NCBI RefSeq assembly: GCF_002741015.1
Contig: NZ_CP016619.1
Span: forward strand, 744,001-808,000
Source of the DNA: Microvirga ossetica
Lineage (GTDB): Bacteria; Pseudomonadota; Alphaproteobacteria; Rhizobiales; Beijerinckiaceae
Length of the DNA stretch: 64,000 bases
Direction of reading: 5' to 3'
The first letter of the stretch is position 1. Each line of letters starts with the position of its first letter. The translations under genes and the position numbers were made by a program. The notes below the pieces were generated by a model. It worked only from the letters and a program-made list of their open reading frames with translations. It ran no database searches and had not been told where the DNA came from. Below are positions 35,944 through 48,633 of the stretch, one piece after another.

Positions 35944-37206
35944 CTACTGCTTTGCGCTGGCGACGGCGGACACAAGCTCCTTGACGGCCTGGTCCGGGGT
36001 GTAGTCGCCGTTGAACTCGCCGGTGATGACGTCGTACATGGCGTTCTTGACGGCGGCCCGGGCTGCGTGCCCGTGGGCCAACGATCCGAGCAACGTCCCT
36101 TTCGCCTCAGCCTCCTTGACGTCGGCAATCGCCTTCTTGCCGCAATCGTCGAAGGCGGCATCGGAGACATCGGTCCGGGCGGGAGCCGAGCCTTTTACGA
36201 CGTTGAAGGAGGACTGGAAGGTGGGATCCTCGATCGCCGCAGCCATCTTTTGCTGAGCGGCCTGGCGATTGGCTCCGACCTTGAACATGGCGAACTGGTC
36301 GGTGTTGAACATGACGGTGCCTTGCGTTCCGGGGAAACGGGCGCACAGGAAGTCCGTCCCCGGCTTCTTTCCGGCGCCGAGGAACTCACCCTTGGCCCAA
36401 TCGCCCATGATCTGGACGGCGGCATCGCCGCGGATGACCATGGCGCTGGCCAGGTTCCAGTCACGGCCGGAGAAGTTGCTATCCACGTAGCTCCGGAGCT
36501 TCGTCATCCGCTCGAAGACCTTCTTCATGGTATCCGAGCCGAGTGCAGCGGGATCGAGGTCGATCAAGGCCTTCTTGTAGAATTCAGGCCCCCCGGTCGC
36601 CATCACGACGCTGTCGAAGATCGTGGCATCCTGCCAGGGCTGGCCACCATGTGCCAAGGCCGTCTTGCCCGACGCCTTGACCTTGTCCAGGGCCGTAATC
36701 AGTTCATCCCAGTTCTGAGGCGCCTTCAGACCGAGGTCATCAAACACCTTCTTGTTGATCCAGATCCAGTTTGTGGAGTGCAGGTTCACCGGGGCAGCAA
36801 CCCACGTGCCCTTGTACTTCGAGAACTGCTGGAGGGCGGCGGGAATGTTCTTGTCCCAGTTCTCCTTGGCGGCAAGCGCGTTGAGATCGGTGAGGACGCC
36901 CTGAGCGGCCCAGTCCTGGACATCGAAGCCGAGCATCTGCGACGCCGTCGGCGGATCGCCTGCGGTGACACGGGCCCGGAGGACCGTCATGGCCTGCTCG
37001 CCGCCGCCCCCTGCGACGGGAACATCCTGCCAATCAACTCCTTGCTTCTTGAGGTTCTCCTTGAGCACGTTCAGCGCCGCTGCTTCGCCGCCCGACGTCC
37101 ACCAGTGCAAGACGTCGACGCGCTCCTGAGCGAGAGCCGGTGCGCCAGCAAGGGCGCTCGAGCCAAGCAATACTGCCGAGATGAGGTATGCTTTAGTCGC
37201 TTTCAT
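35944..37206 (-). CDS. Carbohydrate ABC importer binding protein (glucose/mannose type)
   Basis: The start is the ATG at 37206 with GGGAGGACTGAA before it. The product has 420 residues with a signal peptide to about residue 26 (PALAQE). [21 protein letters not shown] and [23 protein letters not shown] are typical of GtsA/SP_1683-like family 1 binding proteins for glucose and mannose. A short gap (40 bp) to the aldehyde dehydrogenase gene indicates one transcript. The true ligand may be a related glycoside. Confidence 0.9.
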   Translation of the reverse strand: MKATKAYLISAVLLGSSALAGAPALAQERVDVLHWWTSGGEAAALNVLKENLKKQGVDWQDVPVAGGGGEQAMTVLRARVTAGDPPTASQMLGFDVQDWAAQGVLTDLNALAAKENWDKNIPAALQQFSKYKGTWVAAPVNLHSTNWIWINKKVFDDLGLKAPQNWDELITALDKVKASGKTALAHGGQPWQDATIFDSVVMATGGPEFYKKALIDLDPAALGSDTMKKVFERMTKLRSYVDSNFSGRDWNLASAMVIRGDAAVQIMGDWAKGEFLGAGKKPGTDFLCARFPGTQGTVMFNTDQFAMFKVGANRQAAQQKMAAAIEDPTFQSSFNVVKGSAPARTDVSDAAFDDCGKKAIADVKEAEAKGTLLGSLAHGHAARAAVKNAMYDVITGEFNGDYTPDQAVKELVSAVASAKQ

Positions 37207-37246
37207 TTCAGTCCTCCCTAGAGCCGAATCCGTTTCGGCGTACGCT

Positions 37247-38782
37247 TCAGGTTTCTGAAGGTCGTGGCACCCACCAGGCCGTCCGCGGGCCCGAGTGGAA
37301 GTGCAGCGTCTTCTCTTCGGTGTAGTCGTCGACCGCCCTGCGACCCAGCTCGCGGCCGAGACCGGATTGCTTGTACCCACCGAAGGGAAGCTCGCTGGCG
37401 CCGTCCATGAACGTGTTCATCCATACGGTGCCGGCATGGATGCCACGGCTGACGTTCAGGCATGTGTTGAAGTCCTGGCTCCAGACGCCCGCCGAGAGTC
37501 CATAATCCGTGCTGTTGGCTATCGCGACGGCCTCGTCGGCGGTCTCGAACGTCAGGATCGACAGCACCGGGCCGAACACCTCTTCCCGCGCAATGGTCAT
37601 CTGCGGCTGGACGCCGTCGACGATGGTCGGGGCCATGAACTGCCCGCTCTCATGCTCGAGGCGGGTCCCGCCGACCTTGACCTCGGCACCGGCCGCGCGG
37701 GCCTCGGCGACATATCCCTCGATCTTCTCGAGATGGTCCGGCGTGACGATGGCGCCAACCCGCACGTCCTCGTCGAGCGGATCACCGACCTTGACGTCGC
37801 GAACCTTCCGCTGGAGGTCTGCGACGAAGCGCTCGGCAAGCGGCCGTTGGATGATCAGCCGGCTTCCGGCATTGCAACATTCCCCGGCATTGAAGTAGGC
37901 GCCGAACACCGCCGCATCGAGGGCAGCCTCGAGATCCGCATCGGCGAAGACGATTTGGGGGTTTTTCCCACCCAGTTCCATCGAGACTTTCTTCAACGTC
38001 TGCGCCGCCGTGGCCATCGCGCTCTTCCCGACGCGTGTCGATCCCGTGAACGAGATCATGTCGACACGGGGATCGGACGTCATCGCGGCGCCTACGTCGG
38101 CACCCGTTCCAGCGATGATGTTCACGACACCTGCCGGCAGGCCAGCCTCGAGAAGGAGCTTCCCGAGATAAAGCGTCGACGCGGACGTCAGCTCGCTCGG
38201 CTTGACTACGGCCGTGCAACCCGCGGCCAACGCGAAGGGCAGCTTCTGGCTGACGATCAGGAACGGGAAGTTCCATGGCGTGATGATGGAGACGACACCG
38301 ATCGGATCCCGGACCACGACGCCGAGCTTGTTCGGACCGAGCGTGGAGAAGCTCTCGCCATGGAGATCCCGCGCCAGGGCAGCGGCATAGCGCCAGATGT
38401 CGGCGGCGCCTGCGATCTCGCCACGGGCTTGCGCGATTGGCTTGCCAGATTCCAGGCAATCGAGCAGGGCGATCACTTCGGCATCGCGCTCGATCAGGGA
38501 TGCAACGTCGAGAAGGACCTTGGATCGTTCGGCCGCGGTCATGCGCGGCCAAGGGCCGCCGTCAAATGCGCTGCGTGCGGCCGATATCGCCAGATCCGCC
38601 TCATGTTCCGAGGCCCTGGCATAGGTCGAGACCGTAACGCCGTGCGCTGGACTAATGCGTTCGATCGTTTCCCCGCCGCGTCCCGCGCCCCAGCGCCCGT
38701 CGATCAGCAGCTCGTGAGTGCGGGGGATCCTGGCCAGGGCGGCGTCCAGTCGGGAGCGGTCGAGTTTGATGGGTGCATTCAT
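37247..38782 (-). CDS. Aldehyde dehydrogenase (NAD(P)-dependent)
   Basis: The start chosen is the ATG at 38782 ([10 protein letters not shown]); upstream in-frame codons carry no family motif. The product has 511 residues. [11 protein letters not shown], the NAD site GSTRVGK, catalytic Glu in MELGGKNP and catalytic Cys in [11 protein letters not shown] are all present. VFGPVLSI and [13 protein letters not shown] complete the family profile. It oxidises an aldehyde to an acid, which fits downstream of either GMC enzyme of the run. The gene starts 10 bp after the crotonase gene. Confidence 0.9.
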   Translation of the reverse strand: MNAPIKLDRSRLDAALARIPRTHELLIDGRWGAGRGGETIERISPAHGVTVSTYARASEHEADLAISAARSAFDGGPWPRMTAAERSKVLLDVASLIERDAEVIALLDCLESGKPIAQARGEIAGAADIWRYAAALARDLHGESFSTLGPNKLGVVVRDPIGVVSIITPWNFPFLIVSQKLPFALAAGCTAVVKPSELTSASTLYLGKLLLEAGLPAGVVNIIAGTGADVGAAMTSDPRVDMISFTGSTRVGKSAMATAAQTLKKVSMELGGKNPQIVFADADLEAALDAAVFGAYFNAGECCNAGSRLIIQRPLAERFVADLQRKVRDVKVGDPLDEDVRVGAIVTPDHLEKIEGYVAEARAAGAEVKVGGTRLEHESGQFMAPTIVDGVQPQMTIAREEVFGPVLSILTFETADEAVAIANSTDYGLSAGVWSQDFNTCLNVSRGIHAGTVWMNTFMDGASELPFGGYKQSGLGRELGRRAVDDYTEEKTLHFHSGPRTAWWVPRPSET

Positions 38783-38792
38783 GGGTCGGCCC

Positions 38793-39565
38793 TCAGGTGT
38801 TCGTGTAGGATGGGGTGCGCTTCTCCCTGAAGCTCGCAACCCCCTCTTTCAGGTCGGACGTGTAGGAGACGAGGGCGCCTGCGATGCCCTCCACGGCTGC
38901 GGCGGTCTCCTCGCCTTCCGCAGCGTTGATGAGTTCCTTGGCGATCGAGACGGCGATCGGTCCACGTTCCGCGACCCGTGCCGCAATCTCATGCGCTCGT
39001 GAAAGGGCGCTCCCCTGCGGTACGACCTCATCGACGATTCCCTGTCGTTCGGCCTCCTCACCGGACAGGAGCACACCCGTGAGCGAAAGGCGCCGCACGG
39101 CCTGCGAGCCGAAGCGGCGTACCAGGCGCTGCGTTCCGGACCAGCCGGGCACCATCCCGAGACCTGTTTCGGGAAGGCCGATCTTGATCTGCGGCTCAGC
39201 CACCCGGATGTCGGCGGCCGCGGCCAGTTCCAGGCCGCCGCCCAGGGCATGACCGCCGAGCGCGGCGATCAGAGGAACCCTCAGTCGGGCCAACCGGTCG
39301 AAGGCACGATGTCCCTGGCGCGTCCACACCCGCCACATGTCCAGAGGCTCGAGGACGCCCCAGCCGGCGATGTCCCCTCCGGCGCAGAAAGCCTTGCCCT
39401 CGCCCGTGATGATCGCGCAGCGGATCTCCCGGCTGTCCTCGATGGCATTCGCGGTGTCCATCAGCGCGTCGATCATGGGCATGTCGAGGGCATTCAGCTT
39501 CTCGGCACGGGCCAGGGTGATCGTCGCCACCGTACCGTCAACCTGGAAGCGCACGTAAGGAGTTG

Positions 39566-39569
<4 letters not shown>
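38793..39569 (-). CDS. Enoyl-CoA hydratase/isomerase-family protein
   Basis: The product has 258 residues. The crotonase oxyanion-hole strands are FCAGGDIAGWG and HALGGGLELAAAADIRVA. The acid/base region shows LPETGLGMVPGWSGT, where Glu occupies one of the two usual positions. The gene starts inside the CoA-transferase stop (ATGA), so it acts on a CoA ester probably produced by that enzyme. Hydration, isomerisation or retro-aldol cleavage cannot be told apart. Confidence 0.87.
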
Positions 39570-43253
<3,684 letters not shown>

Positions 43254-43280
43254 TGGGGCCGCCTTTCCATCCCTAGATCT

Positions 43281-43295
43281 ATTGGAACGTTCCAT
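43281..43295. promoter_or_regulatory. LacI-type operator O1
   Basis: ATTGGAACGTTCCAT has the perfect palindrome TGGAACGTTCCA (43283-43294) with a central CG, a hallmark of LacI-family sites. It lies 28 bp upstream of the lacI-type start codon, in the divergent intergenic region. Confidence 0.7.
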
Positions 43296-43390
43296 ATCAT
43301 GATGATGTGCAGCCTGTAAATAATTTTTTCCCCGTAGGTAAAAATGATCGTTTATCCGTTAGAGCGGCAATCTGACACTTGCCAGTTTTT

Positions 43391-43405
43391 ATTGGAACGT
43401 TCTAA
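43391..43405. promoter_or_regulatory. LacI-type operator O2
   Basis: ATTGGAACGTTCTAA repeats O1 with changes only in the last few bases. It is 110 bp from O1 and 56 bp upstream of the DUF993 start codon, so a looped repressor could cover both promoters. Confidence 0.68.
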
Positions 43406-43460
43406 AAGACGCTCCGTGGATGGGCCTGCGCCGGCAGCCCGATCGGGAGGTTGAAACGCC

Positions 43461-44621
43461 ATGACTCAGATTGATTTGCTCCGCTTGGATGGCTCGCTCG
43501 AGCCTTACCGGGTTCGCGAAGCTTCGCCTTACCCGCGCAGCCACGCGGGCGAATTGCCCCGCACGGTCTACGCCGCCGCCCACGTCGTGGCCGACCCCAT
43601 CGCCCAGAGGAACCCGTGGCAGTCGTCGGAGGTCGATTGGGACGCCACCCTGAAGTTCCGCCACTACCTGTGGGGATTGGGTCTCAAGGTCGCGGAGGCC
43701 ATGGACACCTCCCAGCGCGGCATGGGTCTCGACTGGTCCGGCGCGAAGGAACTCATCAAGCGGTCGCTGCTTGAAGCCAAGACGGTTCCGGGAGCCGACC
43801 TGGCCTGCGGCGCGGGCACGGACCACCTGAACCCCGCCGACGTCCAGTCCCTGGACGATGTGGTCGCGGCCTACGAGGAGCAACTGGCCCACATCGAAGC
43901 CTACGGGGGACGTGCGATCCTCATGGCGAGCCGCGCCCTCTGCAAGGTGGCCCGCTCGAAGGACGATTATCTCTACGTCTACGACCGGATCATCCGCCAG
44001 GCCTCCGACAAGGTCATTCTTCACTGGCTCGGCGAAATGTTCGACCCGCAACTGTCGGGCTACTGGGCCAGCCGCGAGGTCGACACCGCGATGGCCAACT
44101 GCCTTGAACTCATCAACGCCCATCCCGGGAAGGTCGAGGGGATCAAGATCTCCCTGCTCGAACGCTCCTACGAGGAGAAGATGCGCGCCCTCCTCCCGGA
44201 CGGCGTGAAGATGTACACGGGCGACGACTTCAATTACGCCGACCTAATCGAGGGTGACGGCACGCACCACTCGCACGCGCTGCTCGGCATCTTCGACCCG
44301 ATCGCGCCTGCCGCGGCAGCGGCGATGGACTGCCTGGCGAAGGGCGACGGCGCAGGCTACCATGCCATCCTGGACCCGACCGTGCCGCTCTCCCGCCGCA
44401 TCTTCGAGGCGCCGACCCAGTACTACAAGGCTGGGGTCGTGTTCCTCGCCTGGCTGAACGGCTACCAGGATCATTTCCGGATGGTCGGCGGCATGGAGTC
44501 GGCCCGGGGCATCCTTCACTACTCCGAGATCTTCCGGCTGGCCGACCAGGCCCGCCTCCTCGTCGACCCCGACCTCGCGATCACGCGGATGCGCCAGTTC
44601 AATGCCCTGAACGGCATCTAG
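43461..44621 (+). CDS. DUF993 protein, dihydrodipicolinate-synthase-like aldolase fold
   Basis: The product has 386 residues; the ATG at 43461 begins the conserved region. TLKFRHYLWGLGLKVAEAMDT, ADLACGAGTDHL and KVEGIKISLLERSYEEKM match DUF993. KVEGIKISL would place Lys at the end of strand 6, where DapA/NanA aldolases form their Schiff base. The family is found in sugar and inositol-like gene clusters, but no reaction is firmly assigned; aldol cleavage of a keto sugar is the best guess. First gene of the plus-strand operon. Confidence 0.8.
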   Translation: MTQIDLLRLDGSLEPYRVREASPYPRSHAGELPRTVYAAAHVVADPIAQRNPWQSSEVDWDATLKFRHYLWGLGLKVAEAMDTSQRGMGLDWSGAKELIKRSLLEAKTVPGADLACGAGTDHLNPADVQSLDDVVAAYEEQLAHIEAYGGRAILMASRALCKVARSKDDYLYVYDRIIRQASDKVILHWLGEMFDPQLSGYWASREVDTAMANCLELINAHPGKVEGIKISLLERSYEEKMRALLPDGVKMYTGDDFNYADLIEGDGTHHSHALLGIFDPIAPAAAAAMDCLAKGDGAGYHAILDPTVPLSRRIFEAPTQYYKAGVVFLAWLNGYQDHFRMVGGMESARGILHYSEIFRLADQARLLVDPDLAITRMRQFNALNGI

Positions 44622-44727
44622 CGTCCCGATGGACGCCCGGGATGCGATGACATGCATGATGCCGTTCGCGGATTTGGAGACCATCCTCCCCACCGCGGCG
44701 GCGTGGCGGACAGAAGAGGCCGTGCCG

Positions 44728-45969
44728 ATGGCTGACGATATCAGGATACTCCGCTCCCTGTTCGAGGCTGCCCTAGCCGCGGCATTGCCCGATGGCAAGT
44801 TCGCCGCCAACCTGCCGGACCCTCCCAGGGGGCGCACGATCGTGCTTGGCGCGGGCAAGGCGTCGGCCCGGATGGCGCAAGCCTTCGAGGCTGCCTGGTC
44901 GCATCCTTGTGAAGGTCTCGTGGTGACCCGCTACGGTCACGCCGCGGCCACGCGGCGGATCGGGATCGTCGAAGCCGCGCATCCCGTTCCGGATCGGGCC
45001 GGTGTGGAGGCCGCGGAGAGAATCCTGGAACTGGCTTCCGGCGCGGACCCTGACGACCTGGTCGTGTGCCTGATCTCGGGCGGTGCGTCCGCCCTGCTCT
45101 CGTTGCCGGCAAAGGGCGTGAGCCTGGCCGACAAGCAGGAGGTCACCAAGGCGCTCCTCAAGTCAGGAGCGCCCATTCACGAGATGAACCAGGTGCGCAA
45201 GTCGCTCTCGCGCATCAAGGGCGGCCGCCTGGCCCTGGCGGCCGCGCCGGCCCGGGTCGTGACCTACGTCATCTCCGACGTGCCCGGGGACGATCCGGCC
45301 AGCATCGGCTCGGGCCCCAGCATTCCCGAGCCGCAGGATGCCGATGAGGTCTTCACCATTCTCGACCGCTACGGAATCGGGATCTCCCCGGCCATGAAGG
45401 ATGCGATCATCGGGAATTGCGAATTGCCCGTTGGGGCCGCGGCCAGCGACGTGCGCGTCCTGGCGACGCCGATGATGGCCCTCAAGGCGGCGGAAGCCAA
45501 AGCCAGGGAGATGGGGCTCAACCCGTTGGTCCTCGGCGACGCGATCGAAGGCGAGGCCCGCGAGGTGGCCAAGGGGCTCGCGGGGCTCGCGCGGTCGGTG
45601 AGTGACTACGACATCCCGGCGATCAAGCCGTGCGTCCTTCTCTCGGGTGGCGAAACCACGGTCACGGTCCGTGGGAAGGGTCGCGGTGGCCGGAATGCCG
45701 AGTTCCTCCTGGCCCTGCACCTCGCACTGACGGAGTTCCCCAACGTTGCCGCCATCGCCTGCGACACCGATGGAATCGACGGGATCGAGGACAACGCAGG
45801 CGCCTGGTTCGACCATCGCAGCCCCTCTCCCGCCGACCCTGCCCTGGACGCCACCGCGTTCCTGGCGGACAACGACGCCTACGGGTACTTTTCCAGGCTC
45901 GACCAACTCGTCATGACCGGACCCACCTTGACCAACGTCAACGACTTTCGTGCCATCCTGATCAGGTGA
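44728..45969 (+). CDS. Glycerate 2-kinase / hydroxypyruvate reductase-like (MOFRL family)
   Basis: The start chosen is the ATG at 44728 (MADDIRILRSL) with AGAGG upstream; 33 in-frame codons before it show no conservation. The product has 413 residues. VLGAGKASARMAQAFE, LVVCLISGGASALLSLP and MNQVRKSLSRIKGGRLA belong to the GckA/TtuD N-domain. CDTDGIDGIEDNAGAWF and TGPTLTNVNDF belong to the MOFRL domain. It phosphorylates D-glycerate to 2-phosphoglycerate and so would feed the C3 product of the upstream aldolase into glycolysis. Confidence 0.88.
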   Translation: MADDIRILRSLFEAALAAALPDGKFAANLPDPPRGRTIVLGAGKASARMAQAFEAAWSHPCEGLVVTRYGHAAATRRIGIVEAAHPVPDRAGVEAAERILELASGADPDDLVVCLISGGASALLSLPAKGVSLADKQEVTKALLKSGAPIHEMNQVRKSLSRIKGGRLALAAAPARVVTYVISDVPGDDPASIGSGPSIPEPQDADEVFTILDRYGIGISPAMKDAIIGNCELPVGAAASDVRVLATPMMALKAAEAKAREMGLNPLVLGDAIEGEAREVAKGLAGLARSVSDYDIPAIKPCVLLSGGETTVTVRGKGRGGRNAEFLLALHLALTEFPNVAAIACDTDGIDGIEDNAGAWFDHRSPSPADPALDATAFLADNDAYGYFSRLDQLVMTGPTLTNVNDFRAILIR

Positions 45970-46018
45970 TTGCATTCGAGGGCGAGAACGATCCGCCTCA
46001 ATGGCTTGGAGACCGACG

Positions 46019-46495
46019 ATGAACGACAGCAATAGTCTTGAAGCACTCCTCGCAGAGGAACGGGAGTTGCAGTTTCCGTCCTTCGGCGCCGATGCCGCCT
46101 GGATGCTCGGCAATGCCATCCACCAGCGTGCGGAGGCAGGATCCTTTCCGATCGCGATCGAGGTGTCCAGGAACGGGCAGCAACTGTTCTTTGCGGCATT
46201 GCCCGGCGCAACACCGGACAATGCAGAGTGGATCCGCCGCAAGCGGGCGGTCGTGCAACGCTTCCACCACAGCTCCCTCTACATGTCGGTCGAGGCCGAA
46301 GTGAAGGGGCGCCCGTTCTTGCAGCGCTACGGGCTGTCTGAACAGGACTATGCGGCAGCCGGAGGCGGATTTCCGATATTCGTCAGAGAGACCGGTTGTG
46401 TCGGTGCGGTCGTCGTCAGTGGCCTTCCCCAACTCGAGGACCATCGCCTGGTGACCGATGCGATCCGGGAGACAATCGCGCGACTAACCGCATAG
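46019..46495 (+). CDS. UPF0303 / heme-degrading-domain (HbpS/GlcG-like) protein
   Basis: The start is the ATG at 46019 with GGAGACCGACG before it. The product has 158 residues. LQFPSFGADAAWMLGNAIHQRA, FPIAIEVSRNGQQLFFAALPGATPDN and GGGFPIFVRETGCVGAVVVSGLPQ are the conserved blocks of UPF0303, related to the HbpS/GlcG fold. Its role in sugar operons is not known. It is part of the plus-strand operon (gap of 49 bp after the glycerate kinase). Confidence 0.82.
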   Translation: MNDSNSLEALLAEERELQFPSFGADAAWMLGNAIHQRAEAGSFPIAIEVSRNGQQLFFAALPGATPDNAEWIRRKRAVVQRFHHSSLYMSVEAEVKGRPFLQRYGLSEQDYAAAGGGFPIFVRETGCVGAVVVSGLPQLEDHRLVTDAIRETIARLTA

Positions 46496-46532
46496 CCATT
46501 CACGGAAAGACCGCACGGCCGGAGTTCACCCC

Positions 46533-46841
46533 ATGATCCGACACACCGTACTTGTCCGATTCCGGGAGGAGATCAGTGAGCATCAGATCGAGGCCCTGTT
46601 CGCCGAGATCAAAGCTCTCCAGCCGAGCATCTCTGGCATGCTCGGTGTTGTCTCCGGACGAAGCCTGGAGCTAGAAAAACTTGAGAAGGGATTCCGACAC
46701 GGCTTCATCGTGGAGTTCGATGACCGGGCCGCCCTGGAGGCCTACCAGAACAACGAGGACCATCGCCGGACAGGCGCCAGGCTCGTGGGAGCGGCCGAGG
46801 GCGGGCTTGAGGGCATCCTCGTTTTCGACCTCTCAGCCTAA
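46533..46841 (+). CDS. Dabb (stress-responsive alpha/beta-barrel) protein
   Basis: The product has 102 residues. MIRHTVLVRFREEISEHQIE and FRHGFIVEFDDRAALEAYQ are typical of the Dabb ferredoxin-like fold. Such proteins are small dimeric enzymes or helpers, often placed in sugar-catabolic operons. It is the last gene of the DUF993 operon, 37 bp after the UPF0303 gene. Confidence 0.82.
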   Translation: MIRHTVLVRFREEISEHQIEALFAEIKALQPSISGMLGVVSGRSLELEKLEKGFRHGFIVEFDDRAALEAYQNNEDHRRTGARLVGAAEGGLEGILVFDLSA

Positions 46842-47032
46842 GAAAATGCCAGGAGGCAGCCGCTGTCCAATTCTGCTCAACTAATTTCAGTCCTCGAAGG
46901 TCTGCATCGGGTCAATGTGTAACGTAACGCGGACTGAATGAATGTCCGCTCGGCGCGCGATCGTGGAACTCGGAACAGAGGTAGCTCAGTGTCAGCTCCT
47001 GACGTTCCCTTCTGGTGGCGTCCTGCGCGGGA

Positions 47033-48138
47033 CCGTGTTGCATGGATCAGTTGGTGAACGCACTGAGCCCACCCCCTGCCTGGAGTTTAGGCGATGCGGA
47101 CGGACGTCGGGCATCCGAGCTCAAGCATGCGGTTCAAGGCATGAATGGCAATGGAAATTTCGGTCGCGCGACGCTGATCCGTCCGTGAGCGCAGCGCATC
47201 CCCGATCACTCGTTTGAAGCGGCTGATAGCCGACTCTACCAAGGCACGACGCGTATACCCGGAGGTCTTCTGCCAGCCCATGCGTCCCTGTTCACGGATG
47301 CTTTGGAGATGCCGATCGCGCTGGGTTGGAGTTGTCTCCACATTCTCGCTCAGCACTGCCGTTGATCGAGGTGGAACGATCACGCCAGCATCAGGATGAT
47401 GTTGGACGACGATACTGTAGATGTCCTCCTGATCGTAGGCCCCGTCGCCTGTAAGGGTGGCGATTGGACCGGTGATCTGGTCGAGCAAGGGCTCAACCTG
47501 CGAGCCATCATCGACATCATGGGGCGTCAGCTCTGAGGCAAGGATCTCCCCAGTGCGGGCATCGACACCGAGGTGCAGCTTGCGCCAGGATCGGCGCCTG
47601 CGGGTCCCGTGCTTCTCGACCAGCCACTCCCCGGGCCCACGGAGCCGCAAGCCCGTGCTGTCCACCAGCAGGTGAACGGGCCCTCTCGAGCTTGGAGATG
47701 ACTTTGGGACCTCCAGGGTCTCGGCGCGTCGGCTCAGGGTCGAGTGATCCGGCACCGGCAGGTCCAGACCGAGGAGTTGGAGGACTGAGCCGATCAGACC
47801 TTCGGCTTGGCGCAGCGCCAGCCGAAACACCGCCCGGAGGGTCAGGGCTGTCCTGATTGCCAGGGCCGAATAATGCGGCTGACCGCCGCGTGTCGTCCGA
47901 GGCTCAGCCCGCCAGGCTGCAATCGCTTCCTCGGTGAACCATACCGTGAGACTGCCCCGCTGACGCAGGCTGGCGTCGTACTCGGCCCAGTTTGTCACCC
48001 GGTGCCGCTGCCTGGGGATACGATGACGGCGAGCGGCATTGGCTTTGAAGGGCACGGTAGAAATCTTTGATCAGAAGCCGAATAGGCCTCTACGCTACCC
48101 GGCTGCGGTTACCAATTCGCTCATCCGTGCAACAAGCC
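47033..48138 (-). mobile_element. IS5-family insertion sequence
   Basis: The element is about 1.1 kb. The right end reads CCGTGCAACAAGCC (48125-48138). The left end (47033 onward, CCGTGTTGCATGGAT) is an imperfect inverted copy, continuing into TTGGTgAACGC against TTGGTaACCGC. No target duplication is visible, so flanking DNA has probably been rearranged. The right end lies inside dhaM. Confidence 0.65.
47087..48055 (-). CDS. IS5-family transposase
   Basis: The product has 322 residues. RVTNWAEYDASLRQRGSLTVW is the N-terminal DUF772-like block. The DDE residues are in LLVDSTGLR, TLTGDGAYDQED and ALVESAISRFKRVIGDALRSR. The full-length frame has no stop, so the enzyme may be functional. It cuts and joins its own inverted ends at 47033 and 48138. 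Confidence 0.88.
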   Translation of the reverse strand: MPFKANAARRHRIPRQRHRVTNWAEYDASLRQRGSLTVWFTEEAIAAWRAEPRTTRGGQPHYSALAIRTALTLRAVFRLALRQAEGLIGSVLQLLGLDLPVPDHSTLSRRAETLEVPKSSPSSRGPVHLLVDSTGLRLRGPGEWLVEKHGTRRRRSWRKLHLGVDARTGEILASELTPHDVDDGSQVEPLLDQITGPIATLTGDGAYDQEDIYSIVVQHHPDAGVIVPPRSTAVLSENVETTPTQRDRHLQSIREQGRMGWQKTSGYTRRALVESAISRFKRVIGDALRSRTDQRRATEISIAIHALNRMLELGCPTSVRIA

Positions 48139-48333
48139 TCCATCCTGGTCGATCTTGGCGGCGCCGAGACGAACAGCGAAATGGCGGTCGAGATGCTGCC
48201 GGAGAATTGGCGCGGCAAAGTTGTAGTCTGCAACGCGCCCATCGTGGAAGGGGCCGTGATCGCCGCCGCGGAATCGTCGGGAGGCTCATCTCTTGAGACC
48301 GTCAAGCGCACCGCCGAGGAGTTGAGCCCGTGA
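48139..48333 (+). pseudogene. dhaM: DhaM, C-terminal remnant (PTS EIIA-like subunit of dihydroxyacetone kinase)
   Basis: About 64 codons remain. SILVDLGGAETNSEMAVEML and VVVCNAPIVEGAVIAAAESSGG are the C-terminal half of the mannose-type EIIA domain of DhaM. The N-terminal half, including the phospho-accepting His, ends at the IS5 border 48138 and is not found on the other side of the IS. The next gene (HPr) begins 16 bp later, which keeps the original operon order. Without the His domain the phosphate chain to DhaL would be broken unless another DhaM exists. Confidence 0.8.
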
Positions 48334-48349
48334 GGGTTGGAGTGACGAG

Positions 48350-48628
48350 ATGAACAGGGCCTCGGCCAATATGATGCTGACGAACGCTGTCGGGCTCCAT
48401 GCGCGCCCATCGGTGAAGCTCACCCAGCTCGCTAAGAGCTTCCGGGCGAATGTCGAGCTCGCGCTCGCTCCGGATGGTCCGTGGTCCGATGCGAAGAGCC
48501 CTGTACAGGTGATGCGGGTCAAGGCCGGGCGGGGCTCGGTTGTCCATGTGCGCGCCGAGGGCGAGGATGCGCAGGCCGCGGTCGCGGCCGTCGTCAATCT
48601 CGTCGAGCGCAAGTTCGACGAGGAGTGA
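48350..48628 (+). CDS. HPr-type phosphocarrier of the Dha system
   Basis: The product has 92 residues. NAVGLHARPSVKL places the phosphorylated His at residue 17. AKSPVQVMRVKAG keeps a Ser at the regulatory position, but the loop before it (PDGPWSDAK) is longer than in sugar-PTS HPr, suggesting a dedicated form. It takes phosphate from the adjacent enzyme I and should give it to DhaM. GGAG lies eight bases before the ATG. It ends five bases before the enzyme I start. Confidence 0.87.
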   Translation: MNRASANMMLTNAVGLHARPSVKLTQLAKSFRANVELALAPDGPWSDAKSPVQVMRVKAGRGSVVHVRAEGEDAQAAVAAVVNLVERKFDEE

Positions 48629-48633
48629 CGACC

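Noticed and set aside
37295..38830. 511-codon open frame antisense to the aldehyde dehydrogenase gene
   Set aside because: It covers nearly the entire opposite gene, has no motif and a strange composition; high-GC codon bias explains it.
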